DNA of 10,444 bases from Alphaproteobacteria bacterium (GTDB lineage Bacteria; Pseudomonadota; Alphaproteobacteria; UBA828). Shown piece by piece: positions 1 to 6,670 of the stretch. Below the pieces are notes generated by a model. That model was not told the DNA's origin. It saw only the letters and a list, made by a program, of their open reading frames with translations, and searched no databases. The stretch is from NCBI GenBank assembly GCA_018668475.1, contig JABJCZ010000118.1, forward strand, positions 1 through 10,444, read 5' to 3'. The position numbers and the translations under genes were made by a program. Each line of letters begins with the position of its first letter. Positions within the stretch are counted from its first letter, which is position 1.

Positions 1-303
1 GAGGCTGGACGCACGGTGATGAATGAGGCGGGAGTCGTGACCATATCTTTGATCCATGCTGAATCGGACCAGTTATTCCACTCGCGCAACCCTTTTGCGG
101 CCGGCGGCGTTTACGAGGATCCTGCAACGGGGGCTGCCGCTGCGGCGCTGGCCGGCTACCTGCGCGATATCAATTGGCCTCATGGTGGGTGCATAGACAT
201 CGTGCAGGGAGAAGACATGGGCATGAAATCGTTGCTCCGCGCTGAATTCTCAGACGTTGCGGGCAGTTCTATTCGTGTCTCCGGGGCTGCGCGTGTGATG
301 TAG
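1..303 (+). CDS. PhzF-family isomerase/epimerase, C-terminal part (5' end outside window)
   Basis: The reading frame is open from the first base and ends at a TAG at 301-303, so about 100 C-terminal residues are present. The stretch NPFAAGGVYEDPATGAAAAA followed by LAGYL matches the second conserved block of PhzF-like proteins, where a D-P-x-T-G-[SA]-A loop precedes an alpha helix and lines the cleft between the two pseudo-symmetrical halves. Members of this diaminopimelate-epimerase-like fold isomerise small amino-acid-like substrates; PhzF itself acts on trans-2,3-dihydro-3-hydroxyanthranilate. Most family members outside phenazine clusters have no known substrate, and nothing here points to phenazine synthesis. 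The catalytic Glu lies in the missing N-terminal half. GTG/ATG codons at 16 and 19 lie inside the frame and are not taken as starts. A small hairpin follows the stop. The family call is fairly sure; the function is unknown. Confidence 0.8.
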   Translation, partial: EAGRTVMNEAGVVTISLIHAESDQLFHSRNPFAAGGVYEDPATGAAAAALAGYLRDINWPHGGCIDIVQGEDMGMKSLLRAEFSDVAGSSIRVSGAARVM

Positions 304-310
304 GTCGGGC

Positions 311-327
311 GGGCGATTTCGCCCTTT
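311..327 (+). terminator. Short intrinsic terminator candidate after the PhzF-like gene
   Basis: GGGCG (311-315) pairs with CGCCC (320-324) around an ATTT loop, followed directly by TTT. It sits 8 bases after the stop codon. The stem is GC-rich but only 5-6 bp and the T-run is short, so termination may be partial and some read-through into the aminotransferase gene is possible. Confidence 0.4.
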
Positions 328-467
328 CGGTCCAATCACATATTCCTGACGTTCCAAGCCCAGCTTCTTCTTGATAAAAGGGGCCTTTGCGGCCCACACT
401 CCGCCTGTTAGCTGAGCCCAGTTTTTTGCAATCTACTGAACCAGACAATGTCCGGGGAGACGCCAAC

Positions 468-1814
468 ATGTCCAACAACGCTGAAGCCGAATTGCTTGCG
501 CGCGATGCCGCGCATCTTATCCACCCACTTCATAGCCAGGCAGTGCACAAGACCGGCAAAGTATGGGTTGGTGGCAAGGGCGAATTTCTGATCGACGCCA
601 ATGGCGACAAGTTTATCGATGGTCTCTCGGGCCTGTGGAACAACACGGCAGGCAATGGTCAGCGCGATCTGATTGATGCCGGCAGCCGCCAGTTGGAAGA
701 GATGGCGTTTGCTTCCGGATATGCCGGCAGCTCCAACCCACAAGCCATCGAGCTTGGGGAAAAACTTGCGCGGATCACCTATCCCAACATCAACCATTTC
801 TTCTTCACGTCGGGTGGTGGCGAGTCGACGGACAGCAACATCAAGATGGCGCGCTATTACTGGAAGCTTAAAGGCAAGCCGGAAAAGACCAAAGTCATCT
901 CACGCATCTGGGGCTATCACGGCGTCACGCTGGCGGCCATGTGTGCCACGGGTATCAATGCGTATTGGCCGATGTTTGAGCCGCGGATTCCGGGTTTCGT
1001 ACACATTCCGACCCCGTATCCGTATCTGTATGAGGCGCCGGAAGGGGCCAAGAGCCAGGGCATTGCAGCTGCCGATGAACTGGAGAAAGCGATCCTCGCC
1101 GAGGGCGCCGATACGGTTGCCATGTTCATTGCCGAGCCGGTGCAGGGCGCTGGCGGCGTGATCGTGCCGCAGGCGGACTACTTCCCCCGTATTCGCGAGA
1201 TTTGCGACAAATACGACGTCTTGCTTGTGTCGGACGAGGTGATCACTGGATTTGGTCGTACCGGCAAAATGTTCGGTCTCGAGCACTGGGGTGTGAAACC
1301 GGACATGATCCAATACGCCAAGGCCATTACGTCAGGCTATTTCTCATTGGGCGGTATCGGCATCAGCGATGAAATCGCCGACGTTATGCATCAGAGCGGC
1401 AAGCCGTGGATGCATGCTTATACCTACAGCGCACATCCAACGGGCTGCGCCATTGCCAATGCGATGATCGATCTTATTGAGCGGGAGGACTTCCCAGGCC
1501 AGGCAGCCGAAAAGGGCAAACGCTTGTTGGTTGGCCTGAAAGACGCCATCGGTGATCACCCGAACGTTGGTGAAGTGCGTGGCCTTGGCCTTATGTGCGC
1601 CGTGGAATACGTCAAGGATCGTGGCACCAAGGAAATGTTTGATGCCGCCGACGGTATCGGCGCCCGGATCAATGCCGAAACAATACAGCGTGGCCTCTAT
1701 AGCCGGGTGCGTGGCGATGCCTACCTGTTGGCCCCGCCAATTGTAACCAGCGAAGCGTCAATTGATCGGATCGTCGAGGTTGTCGCAGAATCCACCAAGG
1801 CGGTTCTGGGTTAG
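468..1814 (+). CDS. Class III PLP-dependent (omega) aminotransferase
   Basis: The 448-residue product has the length and motifs of fold-type I class III aminotransferases, which move an amino group from an amine or omega-amino acid to a keto acid, often pyruvate. The PLP phosphate-binding segment TSGGGEST is at about 114-121. The Asp contacting the pyridine nitrogen is D256 in SDEVITGFGRTG. The Schiff-base lysine is K285 in QYAKAITSG. The ATG at 468 is chosen because GGGGAGA lies 7 bases upstream and the protein then begins like its family; an in-frame TTG at 387 would add 27 unrelated residues. The closest functional groups I can suggest are putrescine/beta-alanine/taurine:pyruvate transaminases, but the substrate cannot be read from sequence alone. 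It follows the PhzF-like gene after a 164-base gap and ends at a strong terminator. The cytoplasm is the expected location, as no signal peptide is visible. Confidence 0.93.
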   Translation: MSNNAEAELLARDAAHLIHPLHSQAVHKTGKVWVGGKGEFLIDANGDKFIDGLSGLWNNTAGNGQRDLIDAGSRQLEEMAFASGYAGSSNPQAIELGEKLARITYPNINHFFFTSGGGESTDSNIKMARYYWKLKGKPEKTKVISRIWGYHGVTLAAMCATGINAYWPMFEPRIPGFVHIPTPYPYLYEAPEGAKSQGIAAADELEKAILAEGADTVAMFIAEPVQGAGGVIVPQADYFPRIREICDKYDVLLVSDEVITGFGRTGKMFGLEHWGVKPDMIQYAKAITSGYFSLGGIGISDEIADVMHQSGKPWMHAYTYSAHPTGCAIANAMIDLIEREDFPGQAAEKGKRLLVGLKDAIGDHPNVGEVRGLGLMCAVEYVKDRGTKEMFDAADGIGARINAETIQRGLYSRVRGDAYLLAPPIVTSEASIDRIVEVVAESTKAVLG

Positions 1815-1823
1815 ACCACAAAC

Positions 1824-1853
1824 AAAGCGGGCTCCATCGGGGAGCCCGCTTTT
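1824..1853 (+). terminator. Strong intrinsic terminator, probably bidirectional
   Basis: AAAGCGGGCTCC (1824-1835) and GGAGCCCGCTTT (1841-1852) form a perfect 12-bp stem around a 5-base ATCGG loop. On the plus strand the stem ends in TTTT, 9 bases after the aminotransferase stop. On the minus strand the A-rich left arm also gives a T-rich tail (TTTGTTTG), so it can end the convergent DUF3237 transcript too. Confidence 0.9.
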
Positions 1854-1926
1854 ATGTGCCGGTTGGCCGCAGGCGGCTGGAGCACATCTGTCGTCGGGCA
1901 GTAGCGATGCGCTGTTGCAGTAGGAG

Positions 1927-2385
1927 CTACAGTACTTCGTGTACCGTATAGCGTGGCCCGATGGGCAGACGCTCCCCGATGCCAACCGCGACTATGCCGT
2001 TCAGCCACGCGTATTTCTCTGACGCCGTTTCAAACAACGGCGCAATCCGGAAGTAATATTCGGCGGGGTCGACCGTCTCGCCGTCATTCAGGCGTTTCAT
2101 CACATTTTCCGGCCCATGGCGCACACCGCGATACGTCATGTAGATACGCTCATTGTCGTCGGTTTCCAGCATCAGGCGGACATCCAGCGCGAGCGAGCCA
2201 TCGGCGCGGGTCAGCGCCCAGTCCCCGCCGCCAGGCAGAATTTTTCCGCGCACCCGGTCGCCTTCAACGGGCCCGCCAGTGACCATGATTATTTTTCGGC
2301 CACCCAGCGGGGTGTTGCCGTCGAGTTGCGGCGTCTCAATATGGGCGGTGAACGTCAACAGATGACGGAAACGGGGCTCCAGCAT
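1927..2385 (-). CDS. DUF3237 / UPF0311 family protein
   Basis: This is a 152-residue protein of the DUF3237 (UPF0311) family, small beta-rich proteins of about 150 residues with no established activity. Diagnostic segments are the GGRKIIMVTGGPVEGDRVRG region (about 28-47), the loop ILPGGGDW (49-56), and the run YRGVRHGP followed by a D-P-x-E-Y-Y-F-R segment and YAWLNG. No signal peptide or membrane helix is visible. The ATG at 2385 is preceded by GAAGGAG at an 8-base distance, an excellent ribosome-binding site. The gene lies 51 bases downstream of the 597-residue acyl-CoA dehydrogenase on the same strand, so the two are probably co-transcribed. That context suggests a role in acyl-CoA or aromatic catabolism, which is inference only. 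The family call is confident and the function is unknown. Confidence 0.88.
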   Translation of the reverse strand: MLEPRFRHLLTFTAHIETPQLDGNTPLGGRKIIMVTGGPVEGDRVRGKILPGGGDWALTRADGSLALDVRLMLETDDNERIYMTYRGVRHGPENVMKRLNDGETVDPAEYYFRIAPLFETASEKYAWLNGIVAVGIGERLPIGPRYTVHEVL

Positions 2386-2436
2386 GGCTTATGCTCCTTC
2401 GAAGCTGACAGCTTGCGCGAGTTTAATGCCGGCACC

Positions 2437-4230
2437 TCAGAACCATGACGCAGGCGTGTCTGCACAGGTGGTATCAATCTGGTTCAGCAACTCGGTCAAC
2501 TGGTTGACCCGAGGCAGTTCGTAGCGGCAAAAATAGTGACACACCTGCACTTTCCCTTGCAGGTAGTCGGGGTCGCCGTTGCCGGCATCCAGCATACGCT
2601 GCGCGACGATGGCTTGCCTCAACCATTGCCAGGCGATGACAACCTGGCCCATGGCGTCGAGATGTAGCGACGCATTAGCCAGCGCCAGGTTTACGTCCCC
2701 AGCCTGCATCCGGGCCAGCAGCAGGGCGCTGGTATGGACCACCGCGTCGAGATGGGTGGCCAATGCGTCGGCGTGGGGCCTCAGCACCTCGTCGTCGCTG
2801 GCGGTGGCGCCGGTGGAGCGAATTTCTTCAGCCAACAAGTCGAGGCCTCGGCCATCGGACATGGCGAGTTTGCGGCCAAGCAAGTCCAGTGCCTGAATGC
2901 CGTTGGTTCCCTCATGGATCGGGTTGAGCCGGTTGTCGCGATAGTACTGCTCCACCGGATAATCACGGGTGTAGCCGTATCCCCCCATGATCTGAATCGC
3001 CAGATCATTGGCCCGCGGGCCCCACTCCGATGGCCACGCTTTGCAGATCGGCGTCAACACATCGAGCAAGAGTGACGCATTGGCGGCCTGTTTGGGCGGC
3101 GCGGTGCGCTCATCGTCCATCAGTTTGGCGGCATGCAGGCAGAGTGCCATGCCGCCCTCGGCATAGGCGCGCTGGGCCAATAACATGCGCTTGACGTCGG
3201 CATGCTCAATGATGGCGACCGGCGGCGCTGCCGGGTCCTTGCCGCCGGGATGGCGGCCTTGCGGGCGGTTGCGGGCATAATCCAGTGAATGCACATAACC
3301 GGCGTGGGCCAGCATGGCGGCGCCAAGGCCGACGCCAATGCGCGCTTCGTTCATCATCTGGAACATGTATGTGAGGCCGCGGTTTGCCTCACCAATAAGT
3401 TCCCCTTCGCAGGCGTCATTTTCACCAAAGCGCAGGATGGTCGACGTGGTGCCGCGGTAACCCATTTTGTGAAGCAGGCTCACCAAATGCACATCGTTGG
3501 CCGCCGCCGGCTCGCCCCCCGTATCGAGGCGGAACCGGGGCACGATAAAGAGTGAGAGCCCCTTCACGCCGGGTGGAGCGCCCTCGATGCGGGCGAGAAC
3601 CAGATGAATAATGTTGTCCGAAAGTTCATGCTCTCCGCCCGAAATCCACTGCTTGACCCCGCTGATGGCGTAGCGACCATCTGCGGTCGGCCGGGCGGAG
3701 GTCGTGATATCGGTCAACGACGAGCCGGCCTGGGGTTCCGAGAGGCACATGGTGCCAAAGAAGCGCCCCGACAGCATCGGTGGCAAGAATCGGGATTTCT
3801 GATCATCACTGGCAAAGCGCGCCAGCAAATTGCCGGCGGCGATGGTCAGAAACGGGTAGGCGACGGTTGCAATATTGGCCGCCTGAAAAAAAGCAAAACA
3901 TCCCTGCACGACCGCCCAAGGCAATTGCAGCCCGCCTAGTGCGTCATCGTGATGGGCGCGCAGAAAGCCGGCGTCGGCGAAGGCACCCAGCGCCGGTTTG
4001 ACGCCAGACACAGTTTGCACAGCGCCATCCACAAGCCTAGGTTCGTTGAGGTCGGCCTCCCTGTTGTGGGGGGCAAAATGCTGCACGGCCATTTGCTCGG
4101 CGGTCGTCAGCGCGGCGTCCCAAATGCCGCGATCCTGGCCGTCGTAGCGTGGGCGATCGGCCAGCGTCTCAACTTCCAGCAGGTCGAACAGCAGGAATCG
4201 CAACTCCTCAGATCGGGCAAAGTTGTTCAT
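2437..4230 (-). CDS. Acyl-CoA dehydrogenase, long form with C-terminal extension
   Basis: This is a 597-residue FAD enzyme of the acyl-CoA dehydrogenase superfamily, which introduces a 2,3-double bond into acyl-CoA thioesters and passes electrons to ETF. The flavin/substrate signature MCLSEPQAGSSLTD is at 161-174, followed by VKQWISGGEH. The FAD/dimer segment QIMGGYGYTRDYPVEQ is at 413-428. The expected catalytic base is E440 in IHEGTNGIQ. Typical acyl-CoA dehydrogenases have about 380-400 residues; the extra roughly 140 residues after the catalytic motif match the longer subgroup with a C-terminal helical domain, including many FadE-like and 3-methylmercaptopropionyl-CoA dehydrogenase (DmdC)-type enzymes. 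The chain length and identity of the substrate cannot be decided from sequence. The ATG at 4230 has AGGGGTGA 6-7 bases upstream. It is first in a probable operon with the DUF3237 gene and divergent from the GntR regulator, whose candidate operator lies between them. Confidence 0.93.
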   Translation of the reverse strand: MNNFARSEELRFLLFDLLEVETLADRPRYDGQDRGIWDAALTTAEQMAVQHFAPHNREADLNEPRLVDGAVQTVSGVKPALGAFADAGFLRAHHDDALGGLQLPWAVVQGCFAFFQAANIATVAYPFLTIAAGNLLARFASDDQKSRFLPPMLSGRFFGTMCLSEPQAGSSLTDITTSARPTADGRYAISGVKQWISGGEHELSDNIIHLVLARIEGAPPGVKGLSLFIVPRFRLDTGGEPAAANDVHLVSLLHKMGYRGTTSTILRFGENDACEGELIGEANRGLTYMFQMMNEARIGVGLGAAMLAHAGYVHSLDYARNRPQGRHPGGKDPAAPPVAIIEHADVKRMLLAQRAYAEGGMALCLHAAKLMDDERTAPPKQAANASLLLDVLTPICKAWPSEWGPRANDLAIQIMGGYGYTRDYPVEQYYRDNRLNPIHEGTNGIQALDLLGRKLAMSDGRGLDLLAEEIRSTGATASDDEVLRPHADALATHLDAVVHTSALLLARMQAGDVNLALANASLHLDAMGQVVIAWQWLRQAIVAQRMLDAGNGDPDYLQGKVQVCHYFCRYELPRVNQLTELLNQIDTTCADTPASWF

Positions 4231-4369
4231 ACCGCTGTCACCCCTCGTGTCGGATACTAATTTTCACCATCAGTGCTCAACCCGCTCGATCAGTATGGCG
4301 AGCCATTGGCCGCGCCTTCGGAAATGTTATTGACACCCTATGCCTGGACATTCAGCTTGACGGACGATT

Positions 4370-4380
4370 TTGTATGACAA
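4370..4380. promoter_or_regulatory. Candidate GntR operator in the divergent control region
   Basis: TTGTATGACAA is a perfect TTGT-N3-ACAA inverted repeat and fits the FadR-subfamily GntR consensus TNGTNNNACNA. It lies 70 bases before the regulator start and 140 bases before the divergent dehydrogenase start. Two sites of the same form lie upstream of the second dehydrogenase (6565-6590). The 219-base divergent region also contains a TTGACA at 4330-4335 on the plus strand, but I could not find a good -10 partner on either strand, so the promoters themselves are not assigned. Confidence 0.5.
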
Positions 4381-4449
4381 GATTGCTCCGAATGCTACAG
4401 GGTGCAGTACCGAACGTAATATCAATCGCGACAAGATCGGCCGCCGCCT

Positions 4450-5172
4450 ATGAGTAACTCCGCTAATGCCGATGTCCGCAAGTCCGACAACGATGGTCTG
4501 GGCCGCAAGAGCCATGGCCCAAGTTCGCCAGACCGAGTTGTGCGAGCGCTGATTGACGGGTTGAAATCGGGTCGCTATGTGCCTGGTCAGCGATTGATCG
4601 AGGCCGACCTGTCCAGCGAGCTCGGCCTCAGCCGGGGGCCTATCCGTGAAGCGTTCAAGCACCTTGCGGCAGAGGGAGTGGTCAGTCTTATCCCGCACCG
4701 CGGGGCCTATATTCGCAAGCTCACCCGAAAAGATGTGCATGACATTCTGATTATTCAGGAGAGATTGACCGGCCTTGCCGCGCGTTTGGCGGCAGACAAT
4801 ATTGGTCAAGGCAGTAATCGGGCGCAGTTTCAAAAAGTTTACGACAACCTGATGGCGTCTCGCGATGGCACCGATGCGGCCACATTTCTTGACGTCCGCT
4901 CCCGATTCTACCGCACCTTGATCCAGATTGCGGATAACAAGGAGCTGAGCCGCCTTGCGCCGTCTTTGCAGCCACATTTGATCCGTATGCAGGTTCAACA
5001 TTACCTCACGAACAAGGATCGAGAGCGGCAGTTTCAGGAATACGAGACGATTGCCGGGTTCGTATTGGGCGGCAATGGTCGCAAGGCTGAAAGCGCCATG
5101 GAACAGCACATTCGCCGCTCCCGTGTCACCATTGAGCAGTTACCGGATTCCGTGTTCGCCACAGAGGCGTAG
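4450..5172 (+). CDS. GntR-family transcriptional regulator, FCD (FadR-type) effector domain
   Basis: This is a 240-residue DNA-binding regulator. The winged helix-turn-helix spans about 27-92, with the GntR hallmark LSSELGLSRGPIREAFKHLA (54-73) and the wing PHRGAYIRKL. An all-helical FCD domain (about 97-227) follows, which in relatives binds small acids and often a metal ion. In the D-x3-H...H...H metal pattern of FCD proteins, the aligned positions here read R150, Y154, Y198 and H220. Only the last His is kept, with the usual 22-residue spacing between the last two sites, so the standard metal site is probably missing. The start at 4450 lacks a clear Shine-Dalgarno sequence, and the first 25 residues look disordered, so a later start is possible. 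It is divergent from one acyl-CoA dehydrogenase operon and convergent with another dehydrogenase. Operator-like repeats in both control regions suggest it represses both and itself. The inducer is unknown, plausibly the acyl-CoA or its acid. Confidence 0.92.
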   Translation: MSNSANADVRKSDNDGLGRKSHGPSSPDRVVRALIDGLKSGRYVPGQRLIEADLSSELGLSRGPIREAFKHLAAEGVVSLIPHRGAYIRKLTRKDVHDILIIQERLTGLAARLAADNIGQGSNRAQFQKVYDNLMASRDGTDAATFLDVRSRFYRTLIQIADNKELSRLAPSLQPHLIRMQVQHYLTNKDRERQFQEYETIAGFVLGGNGRKAESAMEQHIRRSRVTIEQLPDSVFATEA

Positions 5173-5193
5173 GCTTGGCGGTTTCGCCCTACG
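5168..5193. terminator. Hairpin between convergent genes, possible weak bidirectional terminator
   Basis: CGTAG (5168-5172) pairs with CTACG (5189-5193) and GGCG (5177-5180) pairs with CGCC (5185-5188) around a GTTT loop, with a 4-base bulge on one side. It covers the stop codons of both convergent genes (TAG at 5170-5172 on plus, TAG at 5191-5189 on minus). No T-run follows on either strand, so this is not a classic intrinsic terminator; it may act as a 3'-end structure. Confidence 0.3.
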
Positions 5194-6481
5194 AAATCCA
5201 TCGTGTTGTGGTTATGACCTCGTCACCTTCGTCTGGCGGTGGCACATGGGCACTGCCTCCACGGCGACTTTTCGTATTGTCATATTGCTTGAGTTCGAGC
5301 CGCGCGATCTGGTTGCGGTGTACTTCGTCTGGCCCGTCGGCAAGGCGCAGCAGCCGGGCCCAAGCATAGCCATAGCCAAGCCCGTAATCCGCCGTAATTC
5401 CTGCGCCGCCAAATGACTGGATTGCCCAGTCGATGACCTGACACGCCATGTTTGGCGCCGCGACTTTGATCATCGCAATTTCTTTTCGGGCTTCCTTGTT
5501 GCCAACCGTGTCCATCAGCCAGGCGGCTTTCAGGGTAAGGAGACGGGATTGTTCAATCAGAATACGGGATTCCGCAATGCGTTCTTGCGTTACGGTCTGG
5601 TCGGCGATGGGCTTGCCGAAGGCAACGCGATCCTTGGTGCGACGGCACATCCGTTCCAGCGAGCGCTCGGCGAGGCCAATCAGGCGCATGCAATGGTGGA
5701 TGCGGCCCGGGCCGAGGCGCCCTTGCGCAATCTCAAACCCACGCCCGTCGCCGAGCAACATGTTGTCAGCCGGCACGCGGACATTGTCGAACGTCACTTC
5801 GGCGTGGCCATGGGGGGCGTCGTCAAAACCAAACACGGGCAGCACCCGGCGGATGTTGACGCCAGGCCACGGCAGCGGCACGAGGATCATCGATTGTTGC
5901 TTGTGGCGGTTTGGATTGTCAGGGTCGCTTTTGCCCATCACGACAAGGATGCGACAGCGCTTGTCGAGGGCGCCTGAGGTCCACCATTTGCGACCATTGA
6001 TGACGTATTCGTCGCCCTCGCGAATAATCAGGGTTTCAATATTCGTGGCATCGGACGAAGCGACTTCGGTTTCGGTCATAGCGAAGGCCGAGCGGATATC
6101 GCCGTTGAGCATCGGGGCCAGCCATTGGTCTTTCTGATCCTGCGTGCCGTAGCGGGCGAGCACTTCCATATTGCCGGTATCGGGCGCGGAGCAATTGAAA
6201 ACTTCCGGCGCAAAGGGGGAGCGGCCCATTTCCTCGCAGGCCGGAGCATATTCAAGGTTGGTCAGGCCGGCGCCGAGGTCGCTTTCGGGCAAAAAGAGGT
6301 TCCAGAGGTCCGCCGCCTTGGCTTTGTTTTTCAATTCTTCCATCAATGGAATTGGCTGCCAGCGGTCCCCGTCTTCAATCTGCGCCCACATCTCCTGCTC
6401 GTTCGGATAGATGTGTTCTTCCATAAAGTCGGCCACTCGATCGCGGATATCCTGGGTCTTTTTGCTGTAACCAAAGTCCAT
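5189..6481 (-). CDS. Acyl-CoA dehydrogenase, ACAD10/11-like
   Basis: This 430-residue acyl-CoA dehydrogenase has the N-terminal helical domain (about 5-130), the flavin signature [16 protein letters not shown] (133-148) with [10 protein letters not shown], and the FAD-binding C-terminal domain with [20 protein letters not shown] (356-375). The catalytic segment reads [17 protein letters not shown] (381-397). D382 stands where medium/short-chain enzymes have Glu, a feature of the ACAD10/11-like group. In that group the substrates include branched or hydroxy (phosphorylated) acyl-CoAs, but the substrate here is not determinable. A hydrophilic tail of about 30 residues follows the point where the fold normally ends. 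The ATG at 6481 is chosen because GGGAGAAG lies about 5 bases upstream and the product starts like its family; upstream in-frame starts to 6610 would run through the promoter and operators. The gene is monocistronic and converges on the GntR gene with a 16-base gap. Confidence 0.93.
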   Translation of the reverse strand: MDFGYSKKTQDIRDRVADFMEEHIYPNEQEMWAQIEDGDRWQPIPLMEELKNKAKAADLWNLFLPESDLGAGLTNLEYAPACEEMGRSPFAPEVFNCSAPDTGNMEVLARYGTQDQKDQWLAPMLNGDIRSAFAMTETEVASSDATNIETLIIREGDEYVINGRKWWTSGALDKRCRILVVMGKSDPDNPNRHKQQSMILVPLPWPGVNIRRVLPVFGFDDAPHGHAEVTFDNVRVPADNMLLGDGRGFEIAQGRLGPGRIHHCMRLIGLAERSLERMCRRTKDRVAFGKPIADQTVTQERIAESRILIEQSRLLTLKAAWLMDTVGNKEARKEIAMIKVAAPNMACQVIDWAIQSFGGAGITADYGLGYGYAWARLLRLADGPDEVHRNQIARLELKQYDNTKSRRGGSAHVPPPDEGDEVITTTRWIS

Positions 6482-6542
6482 TTTTCTTCTCCCGTTATAA
6501 ACAGCGCGGAAATCACTCCTGCACGCCGTCAAAGGTGGTTCT

Positions 6543-6572
6543 ATTCTAGCCTGAACAAAATCACTTTGTCCG
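6543..6572 (-). promoter_or_regulatory. Sigma-70-like promoter candidate for the ACAD10/11-like gene
   Basis: Reading the minus strand, CGGACA (6572-6567, four of six matches to TTGACA) and TAGAAT (6548-6543, five of six matches to TATAAT) are separated by 18 bases. This would start transcription near 6536 and give a leader of about 55 bases. The -35 hexamer lies inside the first operator-like inverted repeat. Confidence 0.45.
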
Positions 6573-6590
6573 ACAAAATTGTCCGATAAT
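6565..6590. promoter_or_regulatory. Tandem GntR operator candidates upstream of the ACAD10/11-like gene
   Basis: Two 13-bp units lie head to tail without a gap. TTTGTCCGACAAA (6565-6577) is a perfect 5-bp inverted repeat around CCG. ATTGTCCGATAAT (6578-6590) is the same repeat with one changed base in the core (and a symmetric change of the outer pair). The core TTGT-N3-ACAA fits the FadR-type GntR consensus TNGTNNNACNA. The first unit overlaps the proposed -35 hexamer, a position that suits repression. Confidence 0.6.
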
Positions 6591-6670
6591 AAGAATATTG
6601 CGGCAAGCATAGTGGGGCAGGGGAGGTTCTGAACGCCGTTCCGCAGAAGATTTATTGGTCGGGTGGCGGT

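Noticed and set aside
381..395. GGGCC-TTTGC-GGCCC hairpin in the aminotransferase leader
   Set aside because: Only five base pairs and no T-run; I see no reason to call a terminator or a riboswitch.
387..467. N-terminal extension of the aminotransferase from a TTG at 387
   Set aside because: The extra 27 residues resemble nothing in the family and ATG 468 has a strong ribosome-binding site.
1856..1885. Second hairpin (GTGC/GCAC with inner GCCG/CGGC) beside the strong terminator
   Set aside because: Pairing is broken by mismatches and no T-run follows; the neighbouring perfect stem at 1824-1852 already explains termination.
4330..4358. TTGACA on the plus strand as a promoter -35 for the GntR gene
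   Set aside because: The hexamer at 17 bases downstream (CAGCTT) is a poor -10 match, so I did not annotate a promoter.
6482..6610. Upstream in-frame extension of the ACAD10/11-like gene by 43 codons
   Set aside because: It would run through the operator dyads and the proposed promoter, while ATG 6481 has a good ribosome-binding site and a family-typical N-terminus.
6627..6648. Interrupted inverted repeat downstream of the phosphatase gene (TTCT-GAAC/GTTC-AGAA)
   Set aside because: Weak AT pairing with a bulge and no T-run on the minus strand; could be chance.
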